This document shows positions 12,401 through 22,517 of a stretch of DNA of 64,000 nt, in pieces (positions within the stretch are counted from its first letter, which is position 1; each line of letters starts with the position of its first letter). Under the pieces are notes generated by a model. It was not told the origin of the DNA, did no database searches, and saw nothing but the letters and a program-made list of their open reading frames with translations. A program made the position numbers and the translations under genes. This DNA is from Aulostomus chinensis (Eukaryota; Chordata; Actinopteri; Syngnathiformes; Aulostomidae): positions 9,836,509 through 9,900,508 of the forward strand of contig JBBMOA010000002.1 in NCBI GenBank assembly GCA_037954235.1. Reading direction: 5' to 3'.

Positions 12401-14956
12401 TAGATTTTTGAGCATAGCACGCACTATGGTATGTACACGCTCACCGTGAATTACACCCTCAAACCATCGTCCAGTCGTGATGCCTCATCTCTTCAAATGT
12501 TAATGTCCGTCTTCTCCATTCCTAAAGCATGAGTTCACCTGGTCACTTCAGTTTTGCGCCTCTTCTCTTTTCTCTTCTCCATCCATGTCTGTGTGTTAGG
12601 ATGTTATTGTTTCATGTGGATTAAATTGATACCTAATTAACATAATGCAATGTTGCAATTGATTAGTATCTACATGATGGCATGTATGTACAGTGGACAC
12701 ACCCAGCATATTGTTTTTCAACGTTTTGATGGTACACTGAATTGTGAAGTAGAAAGGTGCCTCTTTCATTCTCCGGAGCTCAATACTTCTGTTTCTGCTC
12801 AAGAAAATAGAGATGACCAGGTCTGACACTCCTGCTAGCTTGGACTGTTGCCTTCTAGCTCCTGATTTTCAAAAGCAGGCTCCTTGAGCCCATGATGATG
12901 TATTTTGACAGTTGCTTCCCTCCTTTGAAACTCCAGAATGCAGGAAGAACCTGCCACAAACATTTAACGTGTCACTCCACAGCAACCAACTACAAACAAC
13001 AACAAACACATCAACAATATCTGTTTAGAAACTCTCCAATGCATCGTCCCTGAAACAAAAAGTATAACCCTCCTAGTTCATGGCTCAGAAAGGTGTGTCA
13101 TTAGCCTCAAGCTAAATATATATAACTGGCTCTTTCTGTATTCTTGAGTCACAAGTAAGTGGTGAAACAATGTTGTAATGAGCTCCAAACAATTTTTTGT
13201 GAGTACTTGACAGGCAAAATACAATTTCTGGATGAAGTATCACTGAAAGACTATGACGGACAAAAAGAAGAGATACACAACTGAGGTCTTTACCTCCTGC
13301 TAGACAGCCTGTCAGTGTCACACTAGCAGCTGGTTTGGATCAACGGTCACGTCAATGAGATCGATCAGAGGCATGAATGATGTCGTCGTACAACAGTCTT
13401 TTTACTTCATGTTTGAACATGTTCTGTTCCTCTCGGTCCCAGTCATGTCAAAATCACTTGTTTCACTCAAAACTGTGCAGTACTCTGCCAAGTCTCCAAT
13501 CAGTGCTCCATTTTTCTGTATTTTACCATTTGTGTCAGCAGAGGGCGCTGCTGTCCAGCAAAACTGCATAATGTGTCTGCCACTGAGCTGCGGGAAACAA
13601 TATTCATAATTTGTGGCATTGACAGACTAGGCACTGCATCACTAAGAGCCTTAAAGTGACCTATAATGTTTTCCTACTCATGCTTTTTTATGTTTTCCCT
13701 CTTTCATTTGCACTATGCAGCCAGTTACGGCTAAAAAGGTAATATTTGTGTAAAATTGTTCTTTTTCTTTGGTTTGGATGAGACTTTAAGTTGTCCTGTA
13801 CCTTAAGCTTCCTCATATTCTGGCATTGCATGTGACCAAAGGTAACATCTGCCTTTGATTTGTTTCCCAGGGAAAAGGTCATGTACAGCGACTGAGCTAC
13901 CACACACCTTCACCTCCAGTTAGTCCACGGCTACCCCCGACAACAGATGTCGTGATAGAAGAGAGTGAGGGTGACGAGGGAGCGGACTCGTTTGTCGAAG
14001 TGTCTGACCATCAGCAGGCAGCCATGCAGCAGGAAGAGAGAGTGTTGACTGAGCAAATTGAAAGCCTCCAAAAAGAGAAGTAAACACTGTTACCACAGCT
14101 AAAAAATGTTCTAACCATAGACAGTAACTCGGAATTAGAAGGCAACACAGCTATTTTGAAGAATGTCAGCACTGAATTTAGTGTGTATATTCGTACTGTA
14201 AACTGTTGAATGATGTTTGCTTTTACAGAGAGGAGTTGACCTTTGAGATGCTGACTCTGGAGCCACGAGCATCAGATGATGAGACTCTGGAGTCTGAGGC
14301 CTCAATCGGTACTGCTGACAGTTCTGAAAATCTCAATGTGGACTCTGAGGGAACCATTTCTGATTTTTCTGGTATGTCAAAGCATCTAAATAATGTTGTA
14401 ACCTGATCTCGGAGCAAAAACATAAAATGAGAAAGCAAAGAAATGTATGTCTTTGTCTTCACTTGCAGAGAGAGGTCCAGGTTTGACTTCCCCCTGGTCT
14501 CGGAGATCTGATGGGAAGAGCCCGCGACGGCGCGTTCTTAGACGACAACCTGACTCGTTGGACTCGGTAGACTCCTTCTCCAGCGTTTCCTCCTACTCCT
14601 CCTCATCACACTTCCACCCATCTCCCTCCTCCGTCTCAGCCACCAGCCGCGGCTTTCGTTTCCACTCCAAATCTGCCTCCTTAGGCCCAGGTGCAGCCCA
14701 GGCCCTGAGTGCCCCTCCAGCCCCCTGCTCCGACAGCCTAGACAGTAGTCCAACAGCAGAGCTGGAGGGCGCTTATGATGAAAGGCCCCAGTTCACCAGC
14801 CGAGGCACCTTCAATCCAGAAAAAGGCAAACAGAAACTAAGGGGGGGCAAACATTCATCCCAGAGGCACACCAGAGATGGCAGTGGCCATGGGAGGGACC
14901 CACCAGATATACCGCAGCAGCTGGTATTGTATGGCAGTAATGAATTTATGGTATGA
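488..14956 (+). CDS. myo9a: myo9a, unconventional myosin-IXa, C-terminal 932 residues (5'-partial)
   Basis: Myosin-IXa is a single-headed actin motor whose tail carries a RhoGAP domain that switches off RhoA at junctions and cell edges. Eighteen exons can be joined in phase: 488-587, 838-1032, 1865-1962, 2083-2213, 2826-3046, 3204-3320, 4085-4273, 4433-4483, 4668-4779, 10256-10317, 10560-10752, 10856-10984, 11633-11738, 11814-11945, 12100-12223, 13871-14079, 14229-14371, 14469-14956. The first base completes a codon from an upstream exon. In-window residues: basic linker with KKKARMARTRSDFLTR, C1 zinc finger about 374-422, RhoGAP about 435-620 with the arginine finger in GIYRKSG at residue 472, coiled coil about 700-735, Ser-rich tail ending NEFMV. 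These tail features, the linker and the last residues match MYO9A rather than MYO9B as I know them. Teleosts often keep two copies (myo9aa and myo9ab) and I cannot tell which this is. The motor head lies outside the window. Confidence 0.95.
2424..2570. repeat. Diverged interspersed repeat, copy 1
   Basis: This intronic segment has the layout of a common fish repeat: gtgactgt, then a cataactc block, tatgacaaaatttta, gatgaaatgat and a closing atccaaaagg. The segment near 16280 shares the order of blocks (ggtcactgt, acatttttggc, gctcaagaattc, aaaggatgagatgatg). Both are old and diverged. No family name is given because I cannot run a library search. Confidence 0.45.
4668..4779 (+). CDS. myo9a: myo9a exon, first half of C1 zinc finger
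   Basis: This exon encodes the start of the atypical C1 (phorbol-ester/DAG-type) domain: His of GHIF, the 12-residue spacer, then CEYC, and the Cys of VCK. The exon ends in phase 1 (t|gtgagc), so the Leu codon of KLC is divided between this exon and the next one 5.5 kb downstream. All zinc ligands expected in this half are present. Confidence 0.92.
4931..4955. repeat. (AGAA)n microsatellite
   Basis: About six tandem agaa units lie in the myo9a intron that divides the C1 domain. Confidence 0.9.
4956..5929. other. Intronic sequence without recognised element
   Basis: This is the part of the myo9a intron between the AGAA repeat and the LINE. A 74-codon ORF at 5053-5277 and a 62-codon ORF at 5560-5748 have no recognisable protein features and no splice context. 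I regard it as ordinary intron. Confidence 0.6.
6766..7191 (+). pseudogene. LINE endonuclease domain fragment
   Basis: The fragment resembles an apurinic-type endonuclease. VVYRPP, VGDFNIHVD and LSDHSLITFEF are the middle and C-terminal conserved boxes. The N-terminal catalytic boxes are absent, and the upstream 90 bases do not supply them, which indicates an internal deletion. The frame stops at 7191 before the linker to the reverse transcriptase. Confidence 0.85.
7313..8017 (+). pseudogene. LINE ORF2 linker and start of reverse transcriptase
   Basis: This is a basic linker region between endonuclease and RT (WYSPELRALK, RLTKN), followed by the RT N-terminal region with DPIPTSLLKD and VPQAFKVAVIKK. 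The frame breaks inside a run of eight A at about 7985-7992. The downstream RT continues in another frame starting at ANYRPLSNLP. Confidence 0.85.
8011..9240 (+). pseudogene. LINE reverse transcriptase, frame-broken
   Basis: About 400 residues of reverse transcriptase: NYRPLSNLP, SGFREHHSTETAL, LDLSIAFDTIDHS, GVPQGSVLGPILF, the YADDTQLY catalytic box and the LGVIF block. It stops at 9240 inside the C-terminal region. The missing end, with the usual RAPLLWNQLS and FKSRLKTFLY pattern, is readable in the bases just downstream in another frame, so this is a recent but inactivated copy. Confidence 0.9.
9939..9958. repeat. (AC)n microsatellite after LINE tail
   Basis: About ten AC units lie about 40 bases past the CCTTG tail of the LINE. 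A second (AC) run is at 10339-10356, just inside the intron after the second C1 exon. Confidence 0.9.
10256..10317 (+). CDS. myo9a: myo9a exon, second half of C1 zinc finger
   Basis: The exon completes the Leu codon and then encodes CRYACHRKCCQKMTTKC, which supplies the remaining zinc ligands, including CX4HX2CX7C. It ends in phase 0 at a gtgagt donor. Together with the exon ending at 4779 the C1 fold is complete. Confidence 0.92.
10560..12223 (+). CDS. myo9a: myo9a RhoGAP domain, five exons
   Basis: Exons 10560-10752, 10856-10984, 11633-11738, 11814-11945 and 12100-12223 encode the GTPase-activating domain. Landmarks are FGVEVSRL, the arginine-finger motif GIYRKSG (Arg codon 10698-10700), FKQWLRDLPNPLMTFELY, the LIFHLVRIAL helix and NALAIVFAPCILR. 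All residues expected for RhoA GAP activity in this family appear intact. The segment ends in RRSM in phase 0, which is where the candidate alternative exons would be added. Confidence 0.95.
12381..12428 (+). CDS. myo9a: Candidate 48-nt cassette exon of myo9a
   Basis: A pyrimidine-rich tract and ttacccag precede 48 bases that are open in phase 0, and a gtatgt donor follows. They would insert KPVLIAVRFLSIARTM between RRSM of the RhoGAP end and the next exon without changing frame. The insert is basic and hydrophobic and would form a short helix. It is inferred from splice signals and phase only. Confidence 0.5.
12429..13720 (+). other. Intron of myo9a, nothing recognised
   Basis: There is no coding exon with usable splice sites and no repeat I recognise. 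Short ORFs at 12596-12829 (-), 13112-13321 (-), 13355-13609 (+) and 13377-13571 (+) lack any family signature. Confidence 0.5.
13721..13738 (+). CDS. myo9a: Candidate 18-nt microexon of myo9a
   Basis: A pyrimidine-rich tract ending in actatgcag precedes 18 bases encoding PVTAKK in phase 0, followed by a gtaata donor. It could join the upstream phase-0 exon (or the 48-nt cassette) to the exon starting GKGH at 13871. Microexons this short are common in neuronal isoforms. The evidence is splice signals only. Confidence 0.38.
13871..14956 (+). CDS. myo9a: myo9a C-terminal coiled coil and Ser-rich tail, three exons
   Basis: Exons 13871-14079, 14229-14371 and 14469-14956 encode an acidic/Pro-rich linker, a coiled coil (QQAAMQQEERVLTEQIESLQ into KEELTFEML), the conserved ASDDETLESEASIGTADSSE block, a long Ser-rich stretch and the end sequence RGTFNPEKGKQKL to NEFMV. 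The stop is TGA at 14954-14956. The low-complexity Ser/Pro part is the least conserved region of the family, so its length here is not informative. Confidence 0.95.
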
Positions 14957-15551
14957 AGGACGCCCACACATCTCCATTCTACTCCCTGGCTGGCTGATAA
15001 GTTGTCAGTACAAGGTAATGTGATGTCGACAGGTCTCCACTCATCAAAGCACCCTTGCTTAGCCTTTCTGTTTCAAAATTGACAAAGAACTGTCCCCAAG
15101 TGCCACGTACAGATTTTCCACCATCACACGGGGGAAGATGTTTTGCAGAGGTACAAAAATGAGTGGAAGAGCTCCTCCTCTGTGGACAGAACAGCCACCC
15201 AAGCTCTCACAGTGCCTTGGCAGCTCTCAACTCAGACCCACGAGGAGACGCACGGAGAAGGAGGACAGTATAAAGGGAATGTTGGAATATGCAAATGACC
15301 ACTCAGAATCAGGGAATGCTCCAGGGCTGGAAAGCTGCAGAAGCATTGTTCTACAACGAATCAAAAGAAACCAGACGACGTCAGGAGTCACTGATGTTGC
15401 ATCGAACTTAGAGCTCACAATTATTAGCTGCTTTATGAGTTTACAGTTCATAACAAGTGTAAACAGTGGTTGCTCTGTTATTACAAATTTATTTTTCCCT
15501 GATGTTTATTTAATAAATTTTAATGTCACAGAAATTCTTTTTAGCATATAA
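14957..15551 (+). other. myo9a: myo9a 3'UTR (probable)
   Basis: The sequence after the stop contains a chance ORF (15138-15551) with no recognised features and an AATAAA at 15512-15517. No acceptor/donor pair suggests further coding exons. The true 3' end could be further right. Confidence 0.6.
15512..15517 (+). terminator. myo9a: AATAAA polyadenylation signal, myo9a
   Basis: A canonical hexamer in an AT-rich context about 555 bases after the stop. A T-rich stretch follows at 15625-15645. Confidence 0.5.
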
Positions 15552-15668
15552 TATACAGGTATAAATACTGTACAAAGCCGGAACACCAGCATTCGCTGGG
15601 TAGAAGTCAAATATTTATCTTTTCTTTCTCTTTTTTTTTTTTTAATATCTTGGACAGAATTTGGGCTT

Positions 15669-15711
15669 TGTGTGCGCGCGTGCGCGTGTAGGCATGCGCG
15701 CATGCGCGTGC
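15669..15711. repeat. Alternating purine-pyrimidine, GC-rich tract
   Basis: Forty-three bases of almost strict alternation (tgtgtgcgcgcgtgcgcgtg, then ggcatgcgcgcatgcgcgtg). Such tracts favour left-handed DNA. It also contains two overlapping GCATGCGC cores like the NRF-1 site. Confidence 0.75.
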
Positions 15712-16279
15712 CAAGCACTCATGAGTGACTTGTACATATGTGTGAGACAGAGAAAACCACTTCCTGTGTTTTGTGCTGCTTTTTCCCTCTGCAAGAGGAA
15801 GTACCGCCATCAAAGGGACCAATCAGCTGGTGTGTATTCCAGCCCAGGGGTTCCGAGCTCTGCAAAGAGTGTCGGACGTGTATAAAATCTCTGCATTCAC
15901 TGCTTGACAGCCATACAAACAATTGTAATGTACAGTACAGTTCATATGTACAGTAGAGTGAACAAAAATGCCATTCTGTTCTTGAACAACCATTGCTGCA
16001 CCTCATTACCAATCCCCCTCCCCACCTCCTGTTGTCTGTTTGCTCAATAGCAACCAAGCAAGACCATAAAACCATCATGTCTTCTGTCCTTATTACTGGT
16101 TATTACTGGTACGTGCGCTCCAAGAGTTCTCATCCATGTTTCAGGATAAATGGATTTATGCCAAAGAAGCAACAATTTCACTGTATCAGTCCTCCTTGTC
16201 AGCCATGTTCAGAGGAATCATGTTTTCAGGGCCATTTCTTGTGAATGTTCACTTGGACTGAGTGATGTAGTGGTTAGAT

Positions 16280-16425
16280 TTTAGAGGTCAAAGGTCACTG
16301 TTACCTCACAAAAAAACATTTTTGGCTTTAGCTCAAGAATTCAGTGCTGAATTGTTAAAAAAAAAAAAATCAACAAATATCTAAAAGGATGAGATGATGG
16401 AAGTGTACCAAAGGTCAATGAGTGT
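16280..16425. repeat. Diverged interspersed repeat, copy 2
   Basis: Related by block order to the segment at 2424-2570: ggtcactgt, acatttttggc, gctcaagaattc, then aaaggatgagatgatg, with an internal A-run. Old and heavily mutated. Confidence 0.45.
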
Positions 16426-17400
16426 CATTCATGAATGTCCTTCCACTCCTAGGACCATTTTATCCCTCAATTTAGTCTTAAAAGCTGGAAAGAAGGTCTG
16501 ATGGATGAGTGCAACTCATCCTCTTGAACTCTGTGTTGTACCTCCTTGTAGCTATAAATCAAGCAGGCTTTTACTGACTTAAATGCAACAAGAGATACAC
16601 GCTTGATGTCACGCATGACTTCCTGTCTATCATACTAAATAGAGGGATCAAGAAGTTCTATAGTGTGTAAGAACAAATTTGTGTGCGGGAACACTTTATG
16701 AATGAGGCCCAGCGTCTTGTGACTGTTATGTCCATTATCAAACACCGTAGCTCACCTATAGAATGTGGTACATTTAATAACGCTTATTAAATTCTTTCAA
16801 ATTCATCTCTACATATATCATGTACAGACATGGAGGCATGAGGTTTGAATTGTTGCAAACTACAGTAGATTGAAACACTCTTGATTTGACTTTTTTTAAA
16901 CCACTTGTAATAATTAATTGTCAAAATGAATCTTTTGTCATTGTTGACCCTCTAATCTGGATGGAGAAACTGCCCTTAAAGATAATTGAGTGTCTTTTGA
17001 ATCTTTTCTGTCTCAAATGCATTTAATTTTAAATACTCACACAGAAGATGGTTGTGATCATCAGTTTCAAACATTGCAGATGTGTTGAATGTGAAATTAT
17101 ACAAAAATCGGCTTTGGCCTTTACATAAATAACAAAATAAAACAAAGATGGGACTGGTAAATTCCATTCATCCGCATTTGTGATGAGAAAACTGGTTTAC
17201 AAAACAAACAGGTTTACTTCACAATTTGACAATTTTAATACTCAAAGAAACTCAAAATATTCTCTAAATTCACGTCTGAATCTGGTGATATTTGGAGTCC
17301 CCTATGCCCTCCTGAGCTTATTTATGTGAAAATAACGTGAAGAAATCAGCACGTTCACAAGGACTCCAAAACCGCCCCTAGCTAAGACAACATAATGGGA

Positions 17401-17543
17401 AGGACAGGGGACAACCTCCGGTGACGCAGCAAACTCTGGCGCATGCGCAGACACTTTACAGCGCCATCAGGAGCATCGGCCGCCTCCGGGGAGACAGAAA
17501 CTGCCGTTTTGTTTATCTCGCACAACGAAAGTGTTTCTCTATC
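17401..17543 (+). promoter_or_regulatory. scamp2: scamp2 promoter/5'UTR with NRF-1 palindrome
   Basis: GC-richer than its surroundings, without a TATA box. GCGCATGCGCA at 17439-17449 is a full NRF-1 palindrome, and gtgacgcag at 17421-17429 resembles a CRE half-site. This is typical of a housekeeping-gene start. The exact transcription start cannot be read from sequence. Confidence 0.6.
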
Positions 17544-20500
17544 ATGTCGGGATATGACAGTAATCCATTCGTCGACCCAGTGGACGTCAACCCCTTCCAG
17601 GTAAGCTTGTCCTGTGCTGGGAAGGGTTGTCTTCGTGGTGGAAGCCTGTCAGAGAGATACGCTGTCACCGAAAACCTGTTTGGTTGGTTGCTGGGTTTGG
17701 CCTCAACATTTCCTGACGAAGAAGGGACAATACTATTGATTCCGACACATTGTAGTCCAAGCGCAGAGTCCTTTACTGAGGTAAACTTGGGAGCGACGTG
17801 TGAAAGGTGAGCTGTTACCTGTGCAGGTAAGCAGACCCAGGAACAGGTGTCTGCTGGTACTTGGCCGTCCACCGTGGCTCCTCCTCACCTCGCCATTGAT
17901 AGCCCGGCTAAACACTCGCCTGAACTCGCTCTACTAGCGGAAATGCTGGGGTGAGTGAGTCCTCGCTGTGTTTCTGGAAAGGTGTTTTTGGTGACCACGT
18001 CCTCCTGGTATCAGTTCCTTCAGCTCTTGGCAGTGTTAGAGTTGGTGCCATGCGTGTAGGTCCCGCGTCTTTCCCAACCGAACTTGTTTGTTATAACTTG
18101 ATAAACTGTGTATTAAGCCAAGTCTCCATTATTGAGAGCAGTCAGCATCCAAGCTGCTCTTCCTGGACTCCCTATGATCCATCCAGATAGTGAGCGCCAG
18201 CCTCACAGACGTGTGTGAGCTAACCATCCCTACAGTGTAATCCTGTCATGCTTGATTTCCAGGATGCCTCTATCACTCAAGCCACCAGCGGGACCACTGA
18301 AAGCATCAACGACTTGAACCCCTTCTCTGTAGCTGAAATGGTGAGTCTCTTTGGTTTAGTCCCATTGCTGTGTGCATTCAAACCTTAAATCTACTATATT
18401 ACCTACAAATAATTGTAATTGCTTCTGTTGCGCTCCACAGAGAGACCACTCCGACACGACCATCCCCGTCTCTGCCGTCTCATCTCAGCCTGCCATACTG
18501 CAGACCTCTGTGGAGCAGAGTGCACAAGTGAGTGAGTCAGACACACAGAGGAGACAAATTAAGAGGTGTGGAATTACGTTCAGGCCATTTTGAACATCAC
18601 TCTAGATTAACTGACTCCAGTGTGATTGTCTGGGAGTTTATGGTGGCTTGGCATGCCCAGATCAAGAGCTGAGGCCGACAAGTATTCACCGACAATAAGT
18701 CGCAGGTTAGAGCTTCATGAATTTTTCGATGTAGTCTTTGATCACCACCAGGGATTTGCAGCCATTTCTTAACTTATTCTTTCATCAGAGTATTCTATTT
18801 TTATTAGTCCTAGAGCTTGATGGTAGGATCTGCAGCCTCAACATAAAGGTGGATCCTCTCTGGGCTGGTGCAGACTGAGATGGGGTCATGGGAATGCCTC
18901 AGCTCATGGCCTCAGGGTGTGAGACTTCAGCCCCTGACTGTGGACGTGTACGCATGAATGTATTCAGTATATCTTCCTCTAGGCTTCAGCAGCTGCTGGT
19001 CATGCTAACCTGGTCAAACAGCAGGAGGAGCTGGAGAGGAGAGCAGCTGAGCTGGATAGGAAGGAGCAGGAACTCCAGAACAGGAGCTCACGAGCTGTGG
19101 ACCCTAACGGTACGTAGCTGCACTCCTGGTTGTTATTCTTAGAAGCCACTGTCTCTTATCCCTCTACAATTCCAAGCTGAATAAACTGTGAATATTTGAC
19201 CGTCAGCCAAAGAGAACAATTGGCCACCGCTTCCGTCATTCTTCCCTGTGAAGCCGTGCTTCTACCAGGATTTTGAGCAGGAAATCCCAGAGGAGTACCG
19301 CCGGATCTGTAAGAGAATGTACTACCTCTGGATGTGTAAGTACCTGCGTGCAGAACGTCCTCTGAACACTCTCACAAGACAGATCAAAGCGATGATGTCA
19401 TTTCATGCCTTCATCATTCTTCTCTGATGTGTTAGAGCTGAAACACAATTCAGTGATACACTTTTTTGTCAGATACAGTATATTTATTAAGAATACTCTA
19501 AAAACATTTACATCAATTCAAAATTGAATCCACCGAGTGGCATGGCTCAGAGGTCGAGTGGCCGTCTAGCAACTCAAGGGTCGCTGGTTCGATCCTCACC
19601 TCCACCGGTGACCGTGTGCAAGTATCCTTGAGCGAAACACTGATCTTCTAATTGCTCCTGATGGCCCTGTGACGGACTGGTGACCCGTCCAGGGTGAGTC
19701 TCAACAGATAAACGTTATAGAAAATAGATGGATGATGGAAACATAAAAAAAATTGAATCCAGTAAAGGGCATCTGAAAATCCCTGACGGTTCTGGGTGAC
19801 CTCACTTCCTGATATCATGAAATCATGAACATGCCTTCGGTTGCTTTTTGAATTCAAGGTTTAGCATATAACATGCCCACATTAAAGACTACAGAGGAGA
19901 TCCAAAGGTTTCCAAAACTGCTGAGACCCAGAGAACTCCCCGGAGCTTTAATAAGTATGGGTTTCATTTTGTTGTGCGTCACTGGTGTCATAGCATCATG
20001 TTCTTGTTGTAACAACGTTCAACACATTTAGTTGCAGTCTGATTGTTTTGATGGCTTACGTTCCTGGCAGCTACTCATTTGAATGAAATCATGCGAGTAT
20101 CTCAACTGCACAACCTCGTGCAGGTCCATCATCGACAGTGTGGACATTGTCTTTGACGGTGTCCAATATTGCTCCACTGTCAGTTTATTGGTTGTCTCTG
20201 TCCAGTCCACAGTGTCACGCTCTTCCTCAACGTGTTTGCCTGCCTGGCCTACTTCACAGCAGACTCTCAGTACGGGGTAGACTTCGGTCTGTCCATCCTC
20301 TGGTTCATCCTCTTCACCCCTGTGGCCTTCATCTGCTGGTACAGGCCCGTCTACAAGGCCTTCAGGTACACAGCACTCGCTTACCAGCTGGTGAAAGGTT
20401 TTGTTCCTCTCAGTTGCTTTGTATATTTGCCGTCCTCCCCAGATCCAGACAAGACTGATCCACTACTGTTCACTGTGCTAAGCTAACTAGCAGTCACCAG

Positions 20501-22480
20501 GGTATCTGTTTACTTGTCTGGCTCTGCTGAGGATGGAGAATAAGCTCATCTCCCAAAAAGTTGGTGTGTTTCTCGGAGTTACCAGGAGTAAAATGTGCGG
20601 AACAGAGATTCTCTGTTGGTATGTACAGGTGACTGTTGTGTTTCTCTGGTCTGGGGCGACCTCTGTCATATTAGCTGACATTACTACATGTGTACTTCTG
20701 GACTAGGGGGCATCAGTTGGCTCATGGTCTCCTGACTCATTTCCCTGACCAAGCAAGTAGATCTTCCACGTCAAACTAATGGATAACGTTGTCCTTTGTG
20801 TGTCTGTCCTCCCTTCTAGGTCTGACAGCTCCTTCAGCTTCTTCTTCTTCTTCTTCGTCTTTTTCTTCCAAGTGGCCGTGTACATCATCCAGACGGTGGG
20901 CATCCCCAAGTGGGGGAACAGGTCAGCCAACGTCTTGAAAGTGCATGTTGCGTGAAAGTGTGGTGTTTGTCATGGCAAACGTGGGTTGATATAGAATGAA
21001 GCTGTCCATTCTGCTTTGGGTAGATTCCTAGTACACGTGGGTATGCACGGGTCAGTGTGTGTCTTCGTTTACCATTTGTGTGTGTGTGTGTGTGTGTGTT
21101 TGGGCCTGTATCTCCTCTCTTGCATCTCTTTGACAGATTCCTGCTGCCCTAACTTGTCTGGGGTGCTGCTTTGTAAGTGTATGGATCTTTTCTCTTTGGA
21201 GTTCTTTCTACTTCATGTAGTCATTCAAGTGTGGTGCTTCTCTTCTGGTCACTGGGGCAGATTAGTCTTTCTTATTAACCCAGTAATTTGCAGTACTATT
21301 GTTGAGTGATGACTAATATTTATGGAACTCACTCAGTGACATGTTTCTATATCTGTTGTTGACAGTGGATGGATATCATCCATCAGCATGATCGGCACAA
21401 ACTTGCCGGTGGCTGTGGTGATGATGGTGGTGGCCGGCTTCTTCACTGTAAACGCTGTCTTGGCCGTCATCCTCCTGAAAATGGTAACCTTGTATAACAC
21501 TTTACTTCGTTAATGATAATCCCGATTTATGTTACAGCTGCCTAGTCTGCAGACAACCCAGATAATAAACCAGCCAAGTGGAATGAACTTTGATTCTGCT
21601 ATTTTTCAATGAATAGCAGTCAACAAATATCACATATTTACAGCACAAGTAAATGACAGGCTTGTAATTAAAGTAGCTTAAAACGGAAAGCCAAACATGA
21701 CACATCACGCAGAAATGAATACGCTTCTTCTCAGTGTGACCTCATTTTGACTCCTCGATGATTCATAGAGGGAAACATAACCAATTAGAGCATAAACGGC
21801 ACATACAGTATGCGGATTAAGAAAGTGATACTAGTATGTCATGCACTTAAAATCCCAAAGGTTAATGAACTATTTGTTTTGAGATTCGAGCACCTGACAA
21901 CACACTCGGTTGGAATGAAAACCTGCTGCCACACGGCCCTTGACTGGATCAGTTTGACACCACTGTTCTAAACTGACCGTAGGTGTGACTGTGAGTGTGA
22001 ATGGTTGTCTGTCTCTATGTGTTGGTCCTGTGATGGACTGGTGACCTGTCCAGGGTGAACCCCGCCTCTCACCTGAAGACTGCTGGGATAGGCTCCAGCC
22101 CCCCGCCACCCTTAACAGGATTAGCAGTAGAAAATGGATGGATGGATTTCCCCCCCATCCGTCACACTGAAACCATGAAGACCTTTTCACCGTTGACTCA
22201 AATTATGAAAGAATCAGCTGATTGATGGTAGATGAATTGTTTACAGGGACACACACACTGCCAGCAAAATGACTGGTTTCACTACCATAATGTGATTTGG
22301 TCTGATAACATCATAACACAACATGTGGACTGTCTTCAGGGGGGCATGATTAAATCCACCTTCATTAGCAGAGAGCTGACCAGAAGCAGTCAGTTCAGCC
22401 AGTGTAAGTCTCTGTCATGCAGGGCTATTGGCTAATCAGTGCTCATCAATGTAAATGTGAGTCAATATCCCCCCCCCCCC

Positions 22481-22517
<37 letters not shown>

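Larger units (their letters stand above)
15552..17400. other. Intergenic region myo9a-scamp2
   Basis: About 1.85 kb with no gene. It contains a Z-DNA-prone GC-alternating tract (15669-15711), one old interspersed repeat (16280-16425) and otherwise unremarkable AT-rich sequence. Short ORFs at 15719-16078 (-) and 15993-16244 (+) show no protein features. Confidence 0.6.

Noticed and set aside
13355..13609. ORFs in the myo9a intron before the tail exons
   Set aside because: Not in phase with the flanking exons by any good splice pair, and no similarity to myosin-IX sequence.
15138..15551. 137-codon ORF after the myo9a stop
   Set aside because: The protein ends properly with the conserved NEFMV at 14956. 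This frame has no splice link, no similarity I know and lies in probable 3'UTR.
17421..17872. ORFs extending the first scamp2 exon into the intron on both strands
   Set aside because: The family sequence stops at VNPFQ and resumes at 18263 with DASITQ. The rest is intron read-through and antisense shadow.
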